A stretch of DNA of 23,507 bases from Comamonadaceae bacterium (GTDB taxonomy: Bacteria; Pseudomonadota; Gammaproteobacteria; Burkholderiales; Burkholderiaceae_C), in assembly GCA_947374705.1 (NCBI GenBank), contig CANCDA010000016.1, positions 1 through 23,507 of the forward strand, in the 5' to 3' direction. Shown piece after piece: positions 7,924-15,397 of this stretch. The notes beneath the pieces were generated by a model. It ran no database searches, had not been told where the DNA came from, and saw only the letters and a program-made list of their open reading frames with translations. The position numbers and the translations under genes are program-made. Numbering within the stretch: position 1 is the stretch's first letter; the number at the start of each line of letters is the position of its first letter.

Positions 7924-9096
7924 TCAGGCCGATTTCAGCAAGCCTTGCAACCACCCGACCTTGGGCTGGGCAGCGCTGGGGGCAAGGTCTTCCGCCCACT
8001 CTTGCAAAGCACGGGTCACCGGGTCACGCGGGGCCATGTCGATCAGCGGAATGCCTTGGTTTACCGACGCTCTGACGGCTGCGTAGCTATTGGGAATGAC
8101 GCGCTCGACTTTCAGCGTCATCGATTTCTCGGCATCGGCCAGAGATATCTCACCACCCTTTTCAAAGCGGTTCACGATGATGCGTAACTTGTCACGCGGG
8201 TAGCCCAAAACCTTGAACACGGTGGCCATGCGGTTGGCCGCACGCACAAAGGTGATGGTCAGTTGCAGGGTCAGGTAAATGGCATCGGCCAAGTCCAACG
8301 CTTTGACCGCCACGGGATCGAGTGTGCTGCTCACATCGAGGATGACAAAATCGTAATTGCGCCGCGCAATGTCTATGATTTTTTCAAGACCCGCGGTGGT
8401 CACGGCATCTACATCATCGGGTGACTCGGGCGCGGCCAGCACGTGCAAATGGTCGTTGACTTTGATCATGCTCGATTGCAGCAAGGCAGCGTCCAGGCGT
8501 TGCGTTTGGCGCGATAGATCGGCCACGCTGGAGACGGGGCGGCTATCACTGAGGAACATGGCTGCGTCGCCAAAATACAGGTTCAGGTCCAACAAAGCGA
8601 CTCGCTTGTCCTGCTTGGATAAGGCATAGGCCAGATTGGTGGCCAAGAAGGTGGCCCCCGGGCCGCCTTTGGCCGGGATCATGGCCAGCACCCGACCTGC
8701 ATGGTGTGGCGCTTGCATTTTGGCGGGCTGTCGGCTATGGGCGTGTTTGGCCACCAACTGCACGGTCAGAGTGCTCATGGGGGCGGGCAATACCTCGCGC
8801 ACCCCGGCGCGCATGGCGCGCATCAAGAACTCTACCGATCGATCAGGGCTGACCAGCACCATGTGTGTGCCCGGCGCCGAGCGCAGGGCCATCTCGATCT
8901 GCTCCATGGCCTTGTCGTCTGCCCCAACAAAATCCATCAACACCACGTCCGGCTGATCTGCGGCCAAGACACGAGCCAGATTTTTGGCCGACCCAGCATG
9001 CGCGCTCAACACGACGCCAAGGTTGGCCAAGTCGGGCGATGCCAGTGCGGTGAGATCATTCTCGGACGCACAAATGATGGATAGTTTTGTGAACAT
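7924..9096 (-). CDS. cpaE: CpaE/TadZ, pilus assembly ATPase-like localisation protein
   Basis: The 390-residue protein has an N-terminal atypical receiver-like domain (about 1-120) and a C-terminal ParA/MinD-type P-loop domain. The loop reads AKGGPGATFLATNLA from about 142: the usual invariant Lys before Thr in KGGxGKT is replaced by Ala, as known in CpaE/TadZ. Later motifs include VALLDLNLYFGD at 166-177 and FVILDVSSTLDP. TadZ proteins place the Tad machine at cell poles or sites. The ATG at 9096 is chosen; a TTG nine bases upstream is possible, and neither has a clear ribosome site. It follows the small lipoprotein gene by 12 bases and precedes the motor ATPase by 41. Confidence 0.9.
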   Translation of the reverse strand: MFTKLSIICASENDLTALASPDLANLGVVLSAHAGSAKNLARVLAADQPDVVLMDFVGADDKAMEQIEMALRSAPGTHMVLVSPDRSVEFLMRAMRAGVREVLPAPMSTLTVQLVAKHAHSRQPAKMQAPHHAGRVLAMIPAKGGPGATFLATNLAYALSKQDKRVALLDLNLYFGDAAMFLSDSRPVSSVADLSRQTQRLDAALLQSSMIKVNDHLHVLAAPESPDDVDAVTTAGLEKIIDIARRNYDFVILDVSSTLDPVAVKALDLADAIYLTLQLTITFVRAANRMATVFKVLGYPRDKLRIIVNRFEKGGEISLADAEKSMTLKVERVIPNSYAAVRASVNQGIPLIDMAPRDPVTRALQEWAEDLAPSAAQPKVGWLQGLLKSA

Positions 9097-9108
9097 GGTG
9101 ATCAAACA

Positions 9109-9408
9109 TCATTGCGATGAAAGCGAACCGCCAATATTGAGCACATTGAAGGTGCTTGGCGGGGATTTGAAGGAGTCGTGATACCGGTCTTGTGTGCTGG
9201 CTGCCGATTGACCATCAATGCCCAGCACCGGGTTGTTGCCCACTGGGGCCGCCGGGTTGAGAATTTGCTGTTGCCGCGAAGCGCGAACAGCATCTCCAAA
9301 CTTGGCGTTCATGTCCGGTGTGGTGGGGATACCGCACCCGCTGACCAAGACGGTGGATCCCAAAATGGCGACCATCAGCGACAAAGAAAAGTGTTTATGG
9401 GTAGTCAT
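9109..9408 (-). CDS. Small pilus-locus lipoprotein
   Basis: The 99-residue protein has a signal peptide ending in a lipobox, LVSGC, with the lipidated Cys at residue 25. The mature part contains a conserved-looking GIDGQSAA at 63-70 followed by DRYHDSF and TFNVLNIGGS. From memory, short lipoproteins with GIDG...AA...RY..SF motifs sit between the secretin and CpaE in Burkholderiales tad loci and are annotated only as pilus assembly proteins. Its position matches CpaD/RcpB, outer-membrane lipoproteins that help the secretin, but it is much shorter. GGAGAG lies six bases before the start, and the secretin stop is 12 bases upstream. The role as secretin accessory is inference. Confidence 0.82.
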   Translation of the reverse strand: MTTHKHFSLSLMVAILGSTVLVSGCGIPTTPDMNAKFGDAVRASRQQQILNPAAPVGNNPVLGIDGQSAASTQDRYHDSFKSPPSTFNVLNIGGSLSSQ

Positions 9409-9420
9409 GTCGTCTCTCCA

Positions 9421-11016
9421 TTACTTGAGTTCAAAACCACCCGACTGGGGCTTGGCAGGTGGAGCAGCACTGGGCTTGTCGGGCGCTATCTCGGCGTTAC
9501 CACTGCCTTCGAGTTTGCCGCCCAGGAAAAACTCACTGCGGCTTGGCGGTGTGAAGTTGTCGGTCGGCAAGGTGGGGGCGATGTTCAAGGGTTTGACCAA
9601 CCTGGGGGTGATGACGAACATCAACTCCGTGCGGTCGTTCTGAAACTCGCTACTGCGAAATAAGGCGCCCAGAATCGGAATCTCACCCAGCAGGGGAACC
9701 CGTTTGATGGTTTCGTTCACATTATTTTTGATCAGTCCGGCAATCGCCAGGCTCTGCCCGTCCATCAACTGCACCGTGGTCTGCACACGCCGGGTGGTGA
9801 TGCTGGGCAAAACAGATGAGACGCCACCGACGGTGGTAAAGGCCGAACCGGTCTGGGACAGTTCAGACACTTCGGGTGCGACCTTCAAGTGAATGCGCCC
9901 GCCTTCCAGCACGGTGGGTGTGAATTTGAGCCCCACGCCGAATTCTTTTTCCGTCAAGGTGATGACAGGGAAGCCGCCTGAGCTGGTGCTGGCTGTGGGG
10001 ATGAAAATTTTGCCACCGGCCAAGAAGCTGGCCTCTTGGCCGCTGATGGAGATGATGTTGGGCTCGGCGAGAATTTTGATCAGCCCATCGTCTTTTTGCG
10101 CATCGACCCGCAGGGTGTTCCCGTTGTCACCTGTAATGCTGAAGAGCCCTTTTCCAGAACTCAAAAAATTCGACAAAATTCCATAACTAAGCCCACCATT
10201 TCCTGCACTCACGCCAATGCTGGCCCCGAGTTTGTCCAGCAAGGTTTTAGAAACCTCGGCCACTTTGACTTCCAGCATCACCTGCTGACCAGAGTCCACG
10301 GTGAGCAGGTTCACCACTTTGGCACCGGCAGCACCGGTTGCCGCAGTCACGGCCGCACCTGTGGGAAGCGTTGTGCCGGACTGGACTTTTCCGTCCCCCG
10401 CCATGACGGGCAAAACCAGCGCGCGGTTGATGTCGCGCACAAAGGCGCTGGCAACATCTTCGGCGAACTTGGCCTTGACGGCGCTGGAGACTGAGCCGCT
10501 CAAGATGATGGAGTCAGCGGCGGCATGGACGCGGATGCTTTTCTCATCTGGCATGAGTTCGCGCAGTTTTTTGTCCATGCGACCAATGTCGATGCTGACG
10601 TTCACATCGATGGCTGTGGTGGCCCCGCCTTTACGCCAGATCACCATATTGGTTGAGCCGTAGTTTTTGCCGAGGAGGTAAATTTCAGTTGGACTGATCA
10701 GTGTGATATCAACCGTGTTGGGGTTGCCCACAGAAATTCGCTCCACAGCAGAGGGAACCCGCATCAGCGTGGACTTGCCAACCGTCAACTCCATGGCCGG
10801 CCCGATGTTTGAAAAATCGCTGCTGGCTACCGTCATCGGTACCGACGAAGCTGGCGCAGCCGAGGTGGCTACACCTTTGATCATCGCCGCTTTGGGAGGG
10901 GCGGTTTGCGCTTGAATCTGGCCTGACAGTGCGAGGCCTGAGGTGATTGCGAACAGCAGACTTCTTCCAATGGCGTAGGCCAATGTGCTGCGCTGAGCTG
11001 AATGTGAGTTTTTCAT
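9421..11016 (-). CDS. cpaC: CpaC/RcpA, outer-membrane secretin of the Tad pilus
   Basis: The 531-residue protein begins MKNSHSAQRSTLAYAIGRSL with a Sec signal peptide probably cleaved near residue 37 (IQAQ|TAPP). It has the N-terminal pilus-secretin domain (SAVERISVGNPNTVDI; EIYLLGKNYGSTNMVIW), a BON-like segment, and the C-terminal secretin domain with VPLLGEIPILGALFRSSEF and NDRTELMFVITPRLV. It forms the gated outer-membrane ring through which the Flp pilus exits. The start at 11016 is preceded by AAGGGAG; a longer frame to 11064 would run into cpaB. The C-terminus is Pro/Ser/Lys-rich and extends past the secretin fold. Confidence 0.94.
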   Translation of the reverse strand: MKNSHSAQRSTLAYAIGRSLLFAITSGLALSGQIQAQTAPPKAAMIKGVATSAAPASSVPMTVASSDFSNIGPAMELTVGKSTLMRVPSAVERISVGNPNTVDITLISPTEIYLLGKNYGSTNMVIWRKGGATTAIDVNVSIDIGRMDKKLRELMPDEKSIRVHAAADSIILSGSVSSAVKAKFAEDVASAFVRDINRALVLPVMAGDGKVQSGTTLPTGAAVTAATGAAGAKVVNLLTVDSGQQVMLEVKVAEVSKTLLDKLGASIGVSAGNGGLSYGILSNFLSSGKGLFSITGDNGNTLRVDAQKDDGLIKILAEPNIISISGQEASFLAGGKIFIPTASTSSGGFPVITLTEKEFGVGLKFTPTVLEGGRIHLKVAPEVSELSQTGSAFTTVGGVSSVLPSITTRRVQTTVQLMDGQSLAIAGLIKNNVNETIKRVPLLGEIPILGALFRSSEFQNDRTELMFVITPRLVKPLNIAPTLPTDNFTPPSRSEFFLGGKLEGSGNAEIAPDKPSAAPPAKPQSGGFELK

Positions 11017-11035
11017 TTTGTGGCTCCCTTGGACA

Positions 11036-11866
11036 TCAGAATTCGGAGTTGGCTTTTTGAACACCGCGGATCATCTCCACCGTCACCGTACTTGGGGGTG
11101 CGGGGCGCGCATCGGTGACGACTTTTCGCATGGGCCGAGCGGGCATGGCAACCGATATCACAGCAGGTGCATCAACGTGTTTGTTCAGTAAATCTTCGCG
11201 CCGAATGCCTGCGGTTTCGTCTTCATTGCGGTCAATCGGATTGCGCAAGACCAAGGACAAGGTGCCGATGCTGCGCGCCAAGTCAATTTTTTCAGCCTCT
11301 TCAGGCGCAACTTCCAACGTGACCGCGCTGACCACTTTGGGCTTGGTTTCATCGCGGTTGGCCTCTTGCGCAACGGCCAGTACCAAAATGCGTTTCAAAA
11401 CGATTTTCGAAACCGCTTTGTCTTTGCCATCCATGGTGTTGACCATGATGTCAACAAAGCTGCCTGGCAAGGCAAAACCAGCCACGCCCACGATTTCATT
11501 CACCTTGACGCTGATGGCGCGCTTGCCACCCGCAATGATCGAGGTCAGCCCGCCCTTGGTGCCCTCAGGGGCCAGCTTGGGCTCCAGAATGGGTTCACCC
11601 TTGAAGATGGGTGAACGAACCACCCGTCCCTCAAGCAACTTTTGCTCTTTAAATGAACCTGTAGGCAGGGCTCCCGACGGCCAAAGAACCACCTGGAACA
11701 TGCTCGCGTTCAAAGGGGCTCCCAAGTCAAGATCACGGGTTGCGACGATGACCGAGGTCGTGTTTTCTGCCGATTGCTGCCCGACCCATCGTGCGGCCAT
11801 GACCACCGCAGCGGCCCCAGCCAGAAGAGACAGCAGGATCATGACAATTGCGCGTGTGCTTTTCAT
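11036..11866 (-). CDS. cpaB: CpaB/RcpC, periplasmic Flp pilus assembly protein
   Basis: The 276-residue protein has an N-terminal membrane segment (RAIVMILLSLLAGAAAVVMA), then a SAF-like domain beginning VIVATRDLDLGAPL (about 39-52) and the RcpC/CpaB region including KRAISVKVNEIVGVAGFALPGSFVDI. CpaB proteins lie in the periplasm, anchored to the inner membrane, and are thought to stabilise or gate the secretin. The start has AAGGAAGG upstream and overlaps the stop of the preceding AAA+ ATPase by four bases (ATGA), implying coupled translation. The secretin follows after 19 bases. Confidence 0.92.
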   Translation of the reverse strand: MKSTRAIVMILLSLLAGAAAVVMAARWVGQQSAENTTSVIVATRDLDLGAPLNASMFQVVLWPSGALPTGSFKEQKLLEGRVVRSPIFKGEPILEPKLAPEGTKGGLTSIIAGGKRAISVKVNEIVGVAGFALPGSFVDIMVNTMDGKDKAVSKIVLKRILVLAVAQEANRDETKPKVVSAVTLEVAPEEAEKIDLARSIGTLSLVLRNPIDRNEDETAGIRREDLLNKHVDAPAVISVAMPARPMRKVVTDARPAPPSTVTVEMIRGVQKANSEF

Positions 11867-13224
11867 TTTGGGCCTTCCTTACTTTCAGTGCTATGAATCT
11901 TTCCAGGTTGTGGACGATCGCCACTTCCAAAATACAACTTCCATGCCCACGCCATGAGCTCCTGATTGAGGCGGGGCAACTCCCCCAAGTAGAGGGTTCG
12001 GTCTCGGATCTTGCTGATCACGTCATAGGGAATACAGGGCAAATAGGCCTGCTCATACTTGGGGTGCAGTTCATTGACCATGAAGTCAAAGGCTTGTGTG
12101 TTGAACTCAATGCCTGCACGTTGGCAAGCCTGCAAGAACACTTCTCGATAGGCCTTTTTTTCCAATTCGTCGATGTGAATTTTGTAGCCCAGGCGTCTTG
12201 CAAAGGCGGCGTCTGTCAATTCGTCCGGCGTCAAGTTGGAGGAAAAAATCACGGTCACATCGAAGGGCACTTTGAACTTGCCGCCCGTGTGCAAACTGAG
12301 GTAGTCCACGTGACGATCCAAAGGAACAATCCACCGTTTCAACAACTCGCGGGGGCTGATTCTCTGACGCCCCAAGTCATCAATAACGAGAATGCCGTTG
12401 TTGGCTTTCATCTGCAGTGGCGCCACGTACAGCCGACTGACAGGGTCAAACTCAAGCTCAAGTAATTGCAGAGTGAGCTCGCCACCCGTCATGACAACAG
12501 GGCGTTCAGTTCGCACCCAACGTCCGTCGGGCGTGGACTCACGACTAAGACTCCGCTCTGCCATCGGCGATCCATCCTGAACAGCACGATGCACCATGGG
12601 GTCAAAAACCTGAATGACTTCGCCGGCAACGTAAACAGCGTGCGGCACCCATATGTGGCCTTTGAGTGTTTTGACGAGGTGCTCGGCCAGGTAAGTTTTC
12701 CCGCTGCCACTGGGGCCATACAGATAAATGGCTTTGCCAGAGTTCAGCGCACTGCCCAAGCTTGGCAACAAGCTATCGTTGATGACCATGTCGCCCATCG
12801 CTTCTTTAAGCTGTGGAGCTGTTGTAGTGTTCAGACGAAGGCTTTGATCGCTCACACGGGCGGCATATTCGTCTAGCGTGACAGGGGCTGGGCCGACGTA
12901 GTGACACTTCTCATAAGCCAGGTTGGCACGCGAGTGCCCCAGTTCAGTCAAGGTGTAACTGACATCGCCTTCAAACGTGCCGCGACTGGACACTTTAAGC
13001 AAATGGAGTTCACGCATGTTCTTGAGCAAGGCTTCAATTCGTTGCCCGCTCAAGCACAAACGTAGTGAAACTTCAAACAGCCGAAGTTCGCCGATTCGAG
13101 AAAAATGCCGCAGCAGCAAATCAACCAAAAAAGTTTCTGGCAGCCCATTCGTGTCTGTGCTTGTCTGACGAACCGGATCCGTCGAACTGGCAATGGCACG
13201 TAAGGGTAATGATTCGGCGAACAT
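11863..13224 (-). CDS. AAA+ ATPase embedded in the tad locus, function unknown
   Basis: The 453-residue protein lacks signal peptide and membrane helices. Residues about 28-105 look like a winged-helix module (LVDLLLRHFSRIGELRLFEV; LTELGHSRANLAYE). The AAA+ core has Walker A GPSGSGKT at 170-177, Walker B ILVIDD at 278-283, a sensor-1-like VIFSSN at 325-330 and an arginine pair at 343-344 in AFARRLGYKIH. It is not one of the classical tad products (the motor is CpaF), but it lies between tadV and cpaB and overlaps cpaB by four bases, so it is expressed with the pilus genes. Ideas include a regulator or an assembly chaperone; neither is shown. No clear Shine-Dalgarno precedes the ATG, but an in-frame TGA just upstream excludes a longer protein. 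Confidence 0.8.
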   Translation of the reverse strand: MFAESLPLRAIASSTDPVRQTSTDTNGLPETFLVDLLLRHFSRIGELRLFEVSLRLCLSGQRIEALLKNMRELHLLKVSSRGTFEGDVSYTLTELGHSRANLAYEKCHYVGPAPVTLDEYAARVSDQSLRLNTTTAPQLKEAMGDMVINDSLLPSLGSALNSGKAIYLYGPSGSGKTYLAEHLVKTLKGHIWVPHAVYVAGEVIQVFDPMVHRAVQDGSPMAERSLSRESTPDGRWVRTERPVVMTGGELTLQLLELEFDPVSRLYVAPLQMKANNGILVIDDLGRQRISPRELLKRWIVPLDRHVDYLSLHTGGKFKVPFDVTVIFSSNLTPDELTDAAFARRLGYKIHIDELEKKAYREVFLQACQRAGIEFNTQAFDFMVNELHPKYEQAYLPCIPYDVISKIRDRTLYLGELPRLNQELMAWAWKLYFGSGDRPQPGKIHSTESKEGPK

Positions 13225-13255
13225 GATGGGCTTTGTTAGTGCTTGATGTCAGGCA

Positions 13256-13852
13256 TCAGAAGGCAATGAGTGGCGCGCCACCGCTGAGCCGCCAGTAGGC
13301 ATAGACCCCTAGGCCACCTGCAAAGGCCAAGGCATAGGGCATGCGATCAGCAGACTGTGTGGCTGGGTCAAATCGCTTTGTGCCGCCGGTGAGGCCACTC
13401 AACACCAATTTCACGTTGCCCAATACCCAGCGTGAATTTCCACGTAAGACCATGCGCACGACGGCAAGCACACCACCCGCCATGAGCACAAACAAGACAA
13501 GCCCGATGACTTCCACCGGCCCGACAAAGATACCGAGTGCCGACATGAGCTTGATGTCACCCGCCCCCATGGCGTGGAACATATAAAAAGGCAAAAGCAG
13601 TGCGAAGCCAAGCAGCGCACCGAACAAAGCGCGACCCGCACCCAAGGCGCCTGGAAAGTGGCTGAGCAGTCCTTCGCGTCCGTTGGCTGGCCCAAACACG
13701 TTGAGCGAGAAACCAGCACACAGGATGAGTAGCACCAACACATTGGGGATGCGCGATTCACGGACATCTGAGTCCACAACCATCACCATGAGCAACGCCA
13801 GTGTTGCCAAACACCATAGCTGCCAGGTTGTTGGAGTGATATCGAAGGCCAT
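13256..13852 (-). CDS. cpaA: TadV/CpaA, prepilin peptidase of the Flp pilus
   Basis: The 198-residue membrane protein is an A24-family aspartic peptidase. One catalytic Asp is D29 in DVRESRIPN, the other D99 in GAGDIKLMSALG. It has about six hydrophobic segments and lacks the N-terminal methylase domain of PilD, as expected for TadV. It should cut the leader from Flp after Gly17 and process the TadE/F pseudopilins. The frame is open upstream to 13978, overlapping flp, but GGGAG seven bases before 13852 and the family N-terminus support the shorter start. It follows flp by 119 bases, in which I see no clear terminator. Confidence 0.92.
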   Translation of the reverse strand: MAFDITPTTWQLWCLATLALLMVMVVDSDVRESRIPNVLVLLILCAGFSLNVFGPANGREGLLSHFPGALGAGRALFGALLGFALLLPFYMFHAMGAGDIKLMSALGIFVGPVEVIGLVLFVLMAGGVLAVVRMVLRGNSRWVLGNVKLVLSGLTGGTKRFDPATQSADRMPYALAFAGGLGVYAYWRLSGGAPLIAF

Positions 13853-13971
13853 CAGAACGCTCCCTAAATAAATGACATGTGGTGGGTAAAGATCGCGCTG
13901 TCTAATGCAGCTCTCTTCACCCGCCCCCTCAAACAGACGACACTCTTGTACCGTCCTCCCTTCCCTGTGAA

Positions 13972-14160
13972 TTAGCAAGCAACGTTGCTATTAACTTTGG
14001 TACAAATGGTTGTGAAAATCGCGTTGAGTTTTGTACCGAGTGTCCCAATGATGATGGCCGATGCCACGGCAATCAGTGCGGCGATCAAGGCGTACTCAAT
14101 GATCGTCACGCCCTCCTCGTCACGCAGGAACTTGCGAGTTGCCAAATAAAGTGAGTTCAT
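13972..14160 (-). CDS. flp: Flp/Fap-type major pilin
   Basis: The 62-residue prepilin begins MNSLYLATRKFLRDEEG. The processing site is Gly17|VTIIEY, with Glu22 at +5 and Tyr23 at +6 of the mature protein, the Flp signature. A hydrophobic helix follows (ALIAALIAVASAIIIGTLG). TadV would cleave it to a 45-residue pilin that polymerises into the pilus shaft. GGAG lies eight bases before the ATG. It is the first gene of the tad operon, downstream of a long leader region. Unusually for the short tail of an Flp pilin, there are two cysteines, at 53 and at the very last residue, 62. Confidence 0.95.
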   Translation of the reverse strand: MNSLYLATRKFLRDEEGVTIIEYALIAALIAVASAIIIGTLGTKLNAIFTTICTKVNSNVAC

Positions 14161-14391
14161 TTCAAAGTCTCCGGTTAGGCCAAACAATCTGCCACCTTGA
14201 ACAGATGACAGAACGAATTGCAGAAACCCGACTGAAACCTTAAAACTTAAGAATTGACCCGCCCCTGCGGAACTGTGGCAAACCTCAAAGCCAAGATTCC
14301 AATACAGATGAATTCTTATTCGTCACCACTTGGTTAAAGCGAAGAACAGAACCTCTTTTTCTGCATGGTTCTCAGTATCGACAGGGGAGAA

Positions 14392-14397
14392 AATATG
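14392..14397 (-). promoter_or_regulatory. Candidate -10 box for the tad/flp operon
   Basis: Read on the minus strand the hexamer is CATATT, four of six to TATAAT. Its centre is 32 bases from the centre of the FNR-type box, which is the spacing of a class II FNR-activated promoter (activator at -41.5). Start of transcription would be near 14385. The match is short and could be chance. Confidence 0.35.
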
Positions 14398-14418
14398 TCC
14401 ACTTCAATGTGTGGCTTG

Positions 14419-14434
14419 TTTGATCCATATCAAA
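14419..14434. promoter_or_regulatory. FNR/Anr-type binding site
   Basis: The sequence TTTGATCCATATCAAA has perfect TTGAT-N4-ATCAA half-sites, extended by one more matching base on each side. This is the FNR/Anr/Dnr consensus for anaerobic regulation. It lies in the divergent region, so it could act on tad/flp (leftward), on hpnD (rightward), or both. The spacing to a candidate -10 is best on the leftward side. Confidence 0.65.
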
Positions 14435-14445
14435 CGCGAATAGTG

Positions 14446-14477
14446 TGTGCATAAAAATGCCCCCGAAGGGCTGCACA
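14446..14477 (-). terminator. Terminator-like hairpin upstream of hpnD
   Basis: TGTGCA (14446-14451) pairs with TGCACA (14472-14477), and inside them GCCC (14459-14462) pairs with GGGC (14468-14471). On the minus strand the inner GC stem is followed directly by ATTTTTA, like an intrinsic terminator. No leftward gene lies upstream of it, so its purpose may be to block antisense transcripts from the hpn genes, or it may be a leader structure of hpnD. Confidence 0.3.
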
Positions 14478-14544
14478 GCCAGCCTGCCATGAGATGGCCC
14501 ATTTGATCGGCAATGCCGAGGCGAAGCGATGTAACAATAGGACG

Positions 14545-15384
14545 ATGAGCCCCGAACAATACGTCCAGCAAAAAGCCGCCGCATCCGGCAGCAGTTTTTA
14601 TTACGCCTTCCTCTTTCTGCCCAAACCCCGGCGCGCCGCCATCACCGCCTTCTACGCCTTTTGCCGTGAGGTGGATGACGTGGTGGACGAGGTGCATGAC
14701 ACGAGCGTGGCGCGCACAAAACTGGCTTGGTGGCAGGTAGAAGTGGACAAATCTTTCGCTGGCTCGCCCACGCATCCGGTGATGAAAGCGCTGATGCCGA
14801 TTGCTGCCGACTACGGCATCGAAGCCCGCCACCTGCAAGCGGTGATTGAAGGCTGCCAGATGGACTTGGAGCAGACCCGCTACCTCGACTTCCCCGGCCT
14901 ACAGCGCTACTGCCATCTGGTGGCCGGCATTGTGGGCGAAGTGGCGGCGCAAATCTTCGGCCAGACGCAGGCCCAGACCACGGCCTACGCCCACAAATTG
15001 GGCCTGGCCTTTCAGCTCACCAACATCATCCGCGACGTGGGTGAAGACGCCTTGCGCGGGCGCATCTACTTGCCGGTGAGCGAGTTGCAGCAGTTTGACG
15101 TGAAGGCGCACGAGATCTTGAAGCGCACCTACTCAGACCGCTTCACCGCGCTCATGCAGTTCCAAACCCAACGCGCCCACGCCCTGTACGACGAAGCCCT
15201 GGCCTTGCTGCCCGAGGCCGACCGACGCACCCAAAAACCCGGCCTGATGATGGCCAGCATCTACCGCACCCTGCTGCGCGAGATTGAGCGCGACAACTTC
15301 CAGGTGCTGCACCAGCGCGTGAGCCTGACGCCGCTGCGCAAGTTGTGGTTGGCGTGGCGGGTGCAGGCGCTGGGGAAGATGTGA
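14545..15384 (+). CDS. hpnD: HpnD, presqualene diphosphate synthase
   Basis: The 279-residue protein belongs to the squalene/phytoene synthase family. The first Asp-rich motif is DDVVDE at 44-49, the second lies in NIIRDVGEDALRGRIYLP at 160-177. The N-terminal KAAASGSSFYYAFLFLP is characteristic of HpnD rather than HpnC. HpnD condenses two farnesyl diphosphates to presqualene diphosphate, the first step of the HpnCDE route to squalene for hopanoids. The frame is open from 14494, but MSPEQYVQQK at 14545 matches the family start, with AGGA very close upstream. hpnE follows after 13 bases. hpnC, usually a neighbour, is not in the window. Confidence 0.9.
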   Translation: MSPEQYVQQKAAASGSSFYYAFLFLPKPRRAAITAFYAFCREVDDVVDEVHDTSVARTKLAWWQVEVDKSFAGSPTHPVMKALMPIAADYGIEARHLQAVIEGCQMDLEQTRYLDFPGLQRYCHLVAGIVGEVAAQIFGQTQAQTTAYAHKLGLAFQLTNIIRDVGEDALRGRIYLPVSELQQFDVKAHEILKRTYSDRFTALMQFQTQRAHALYDEALALLPEADRRTQKPGLMMASIYRTLLREIERDNFQVLHQRVSLTPLRKLWLAWRVQALGKM

Positions 15385-15397
15385 CCGTCTTGCCCAC

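Larger units (their letters stand above)
14161..14544. promoter_or_regulatory. Divergent intergenic control region between flp/tad and hpnD
   Basis: This 384-base stretch has no credible gene. It should hold the promoters for the leftward tad operon and the rightward hpn genes. Visible elements are the FNR-type palindrome at 14419-14434, an imperfect -10 candidate on the minus strand at 14392-14397, an inverted repeat AGAACC/GGTTCT at 14348-14353 and 14367-14372, and a terminator-like hairpin at 14446-14477. If the minus-strand promoter is real, tad mRNA has a leader of about 225 bases. Confidence 0.6.

Noticed and set aside
7924..9096. CpaE as a damaged ATPase because its P-loop lacks the usual Lys
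   Set aside because: Replacement in the Walker A is normal for CpaE/TadZ proteins; the rest of the domain is intact.
11115..11957. 280-codon plus-strand frame over cpaB
   Set aside because: Antisense shadow of cpaB with Ser/Thr/Met-rich composition and no recognisable domain.
14268..14297. Sigma-54-like promoter (TTGGC...TTTGC on the minus strand) before flp
   Set aside because: The GG and GC elements are separated by 11 bases instead of the strict 10, and the -24 box is poor.
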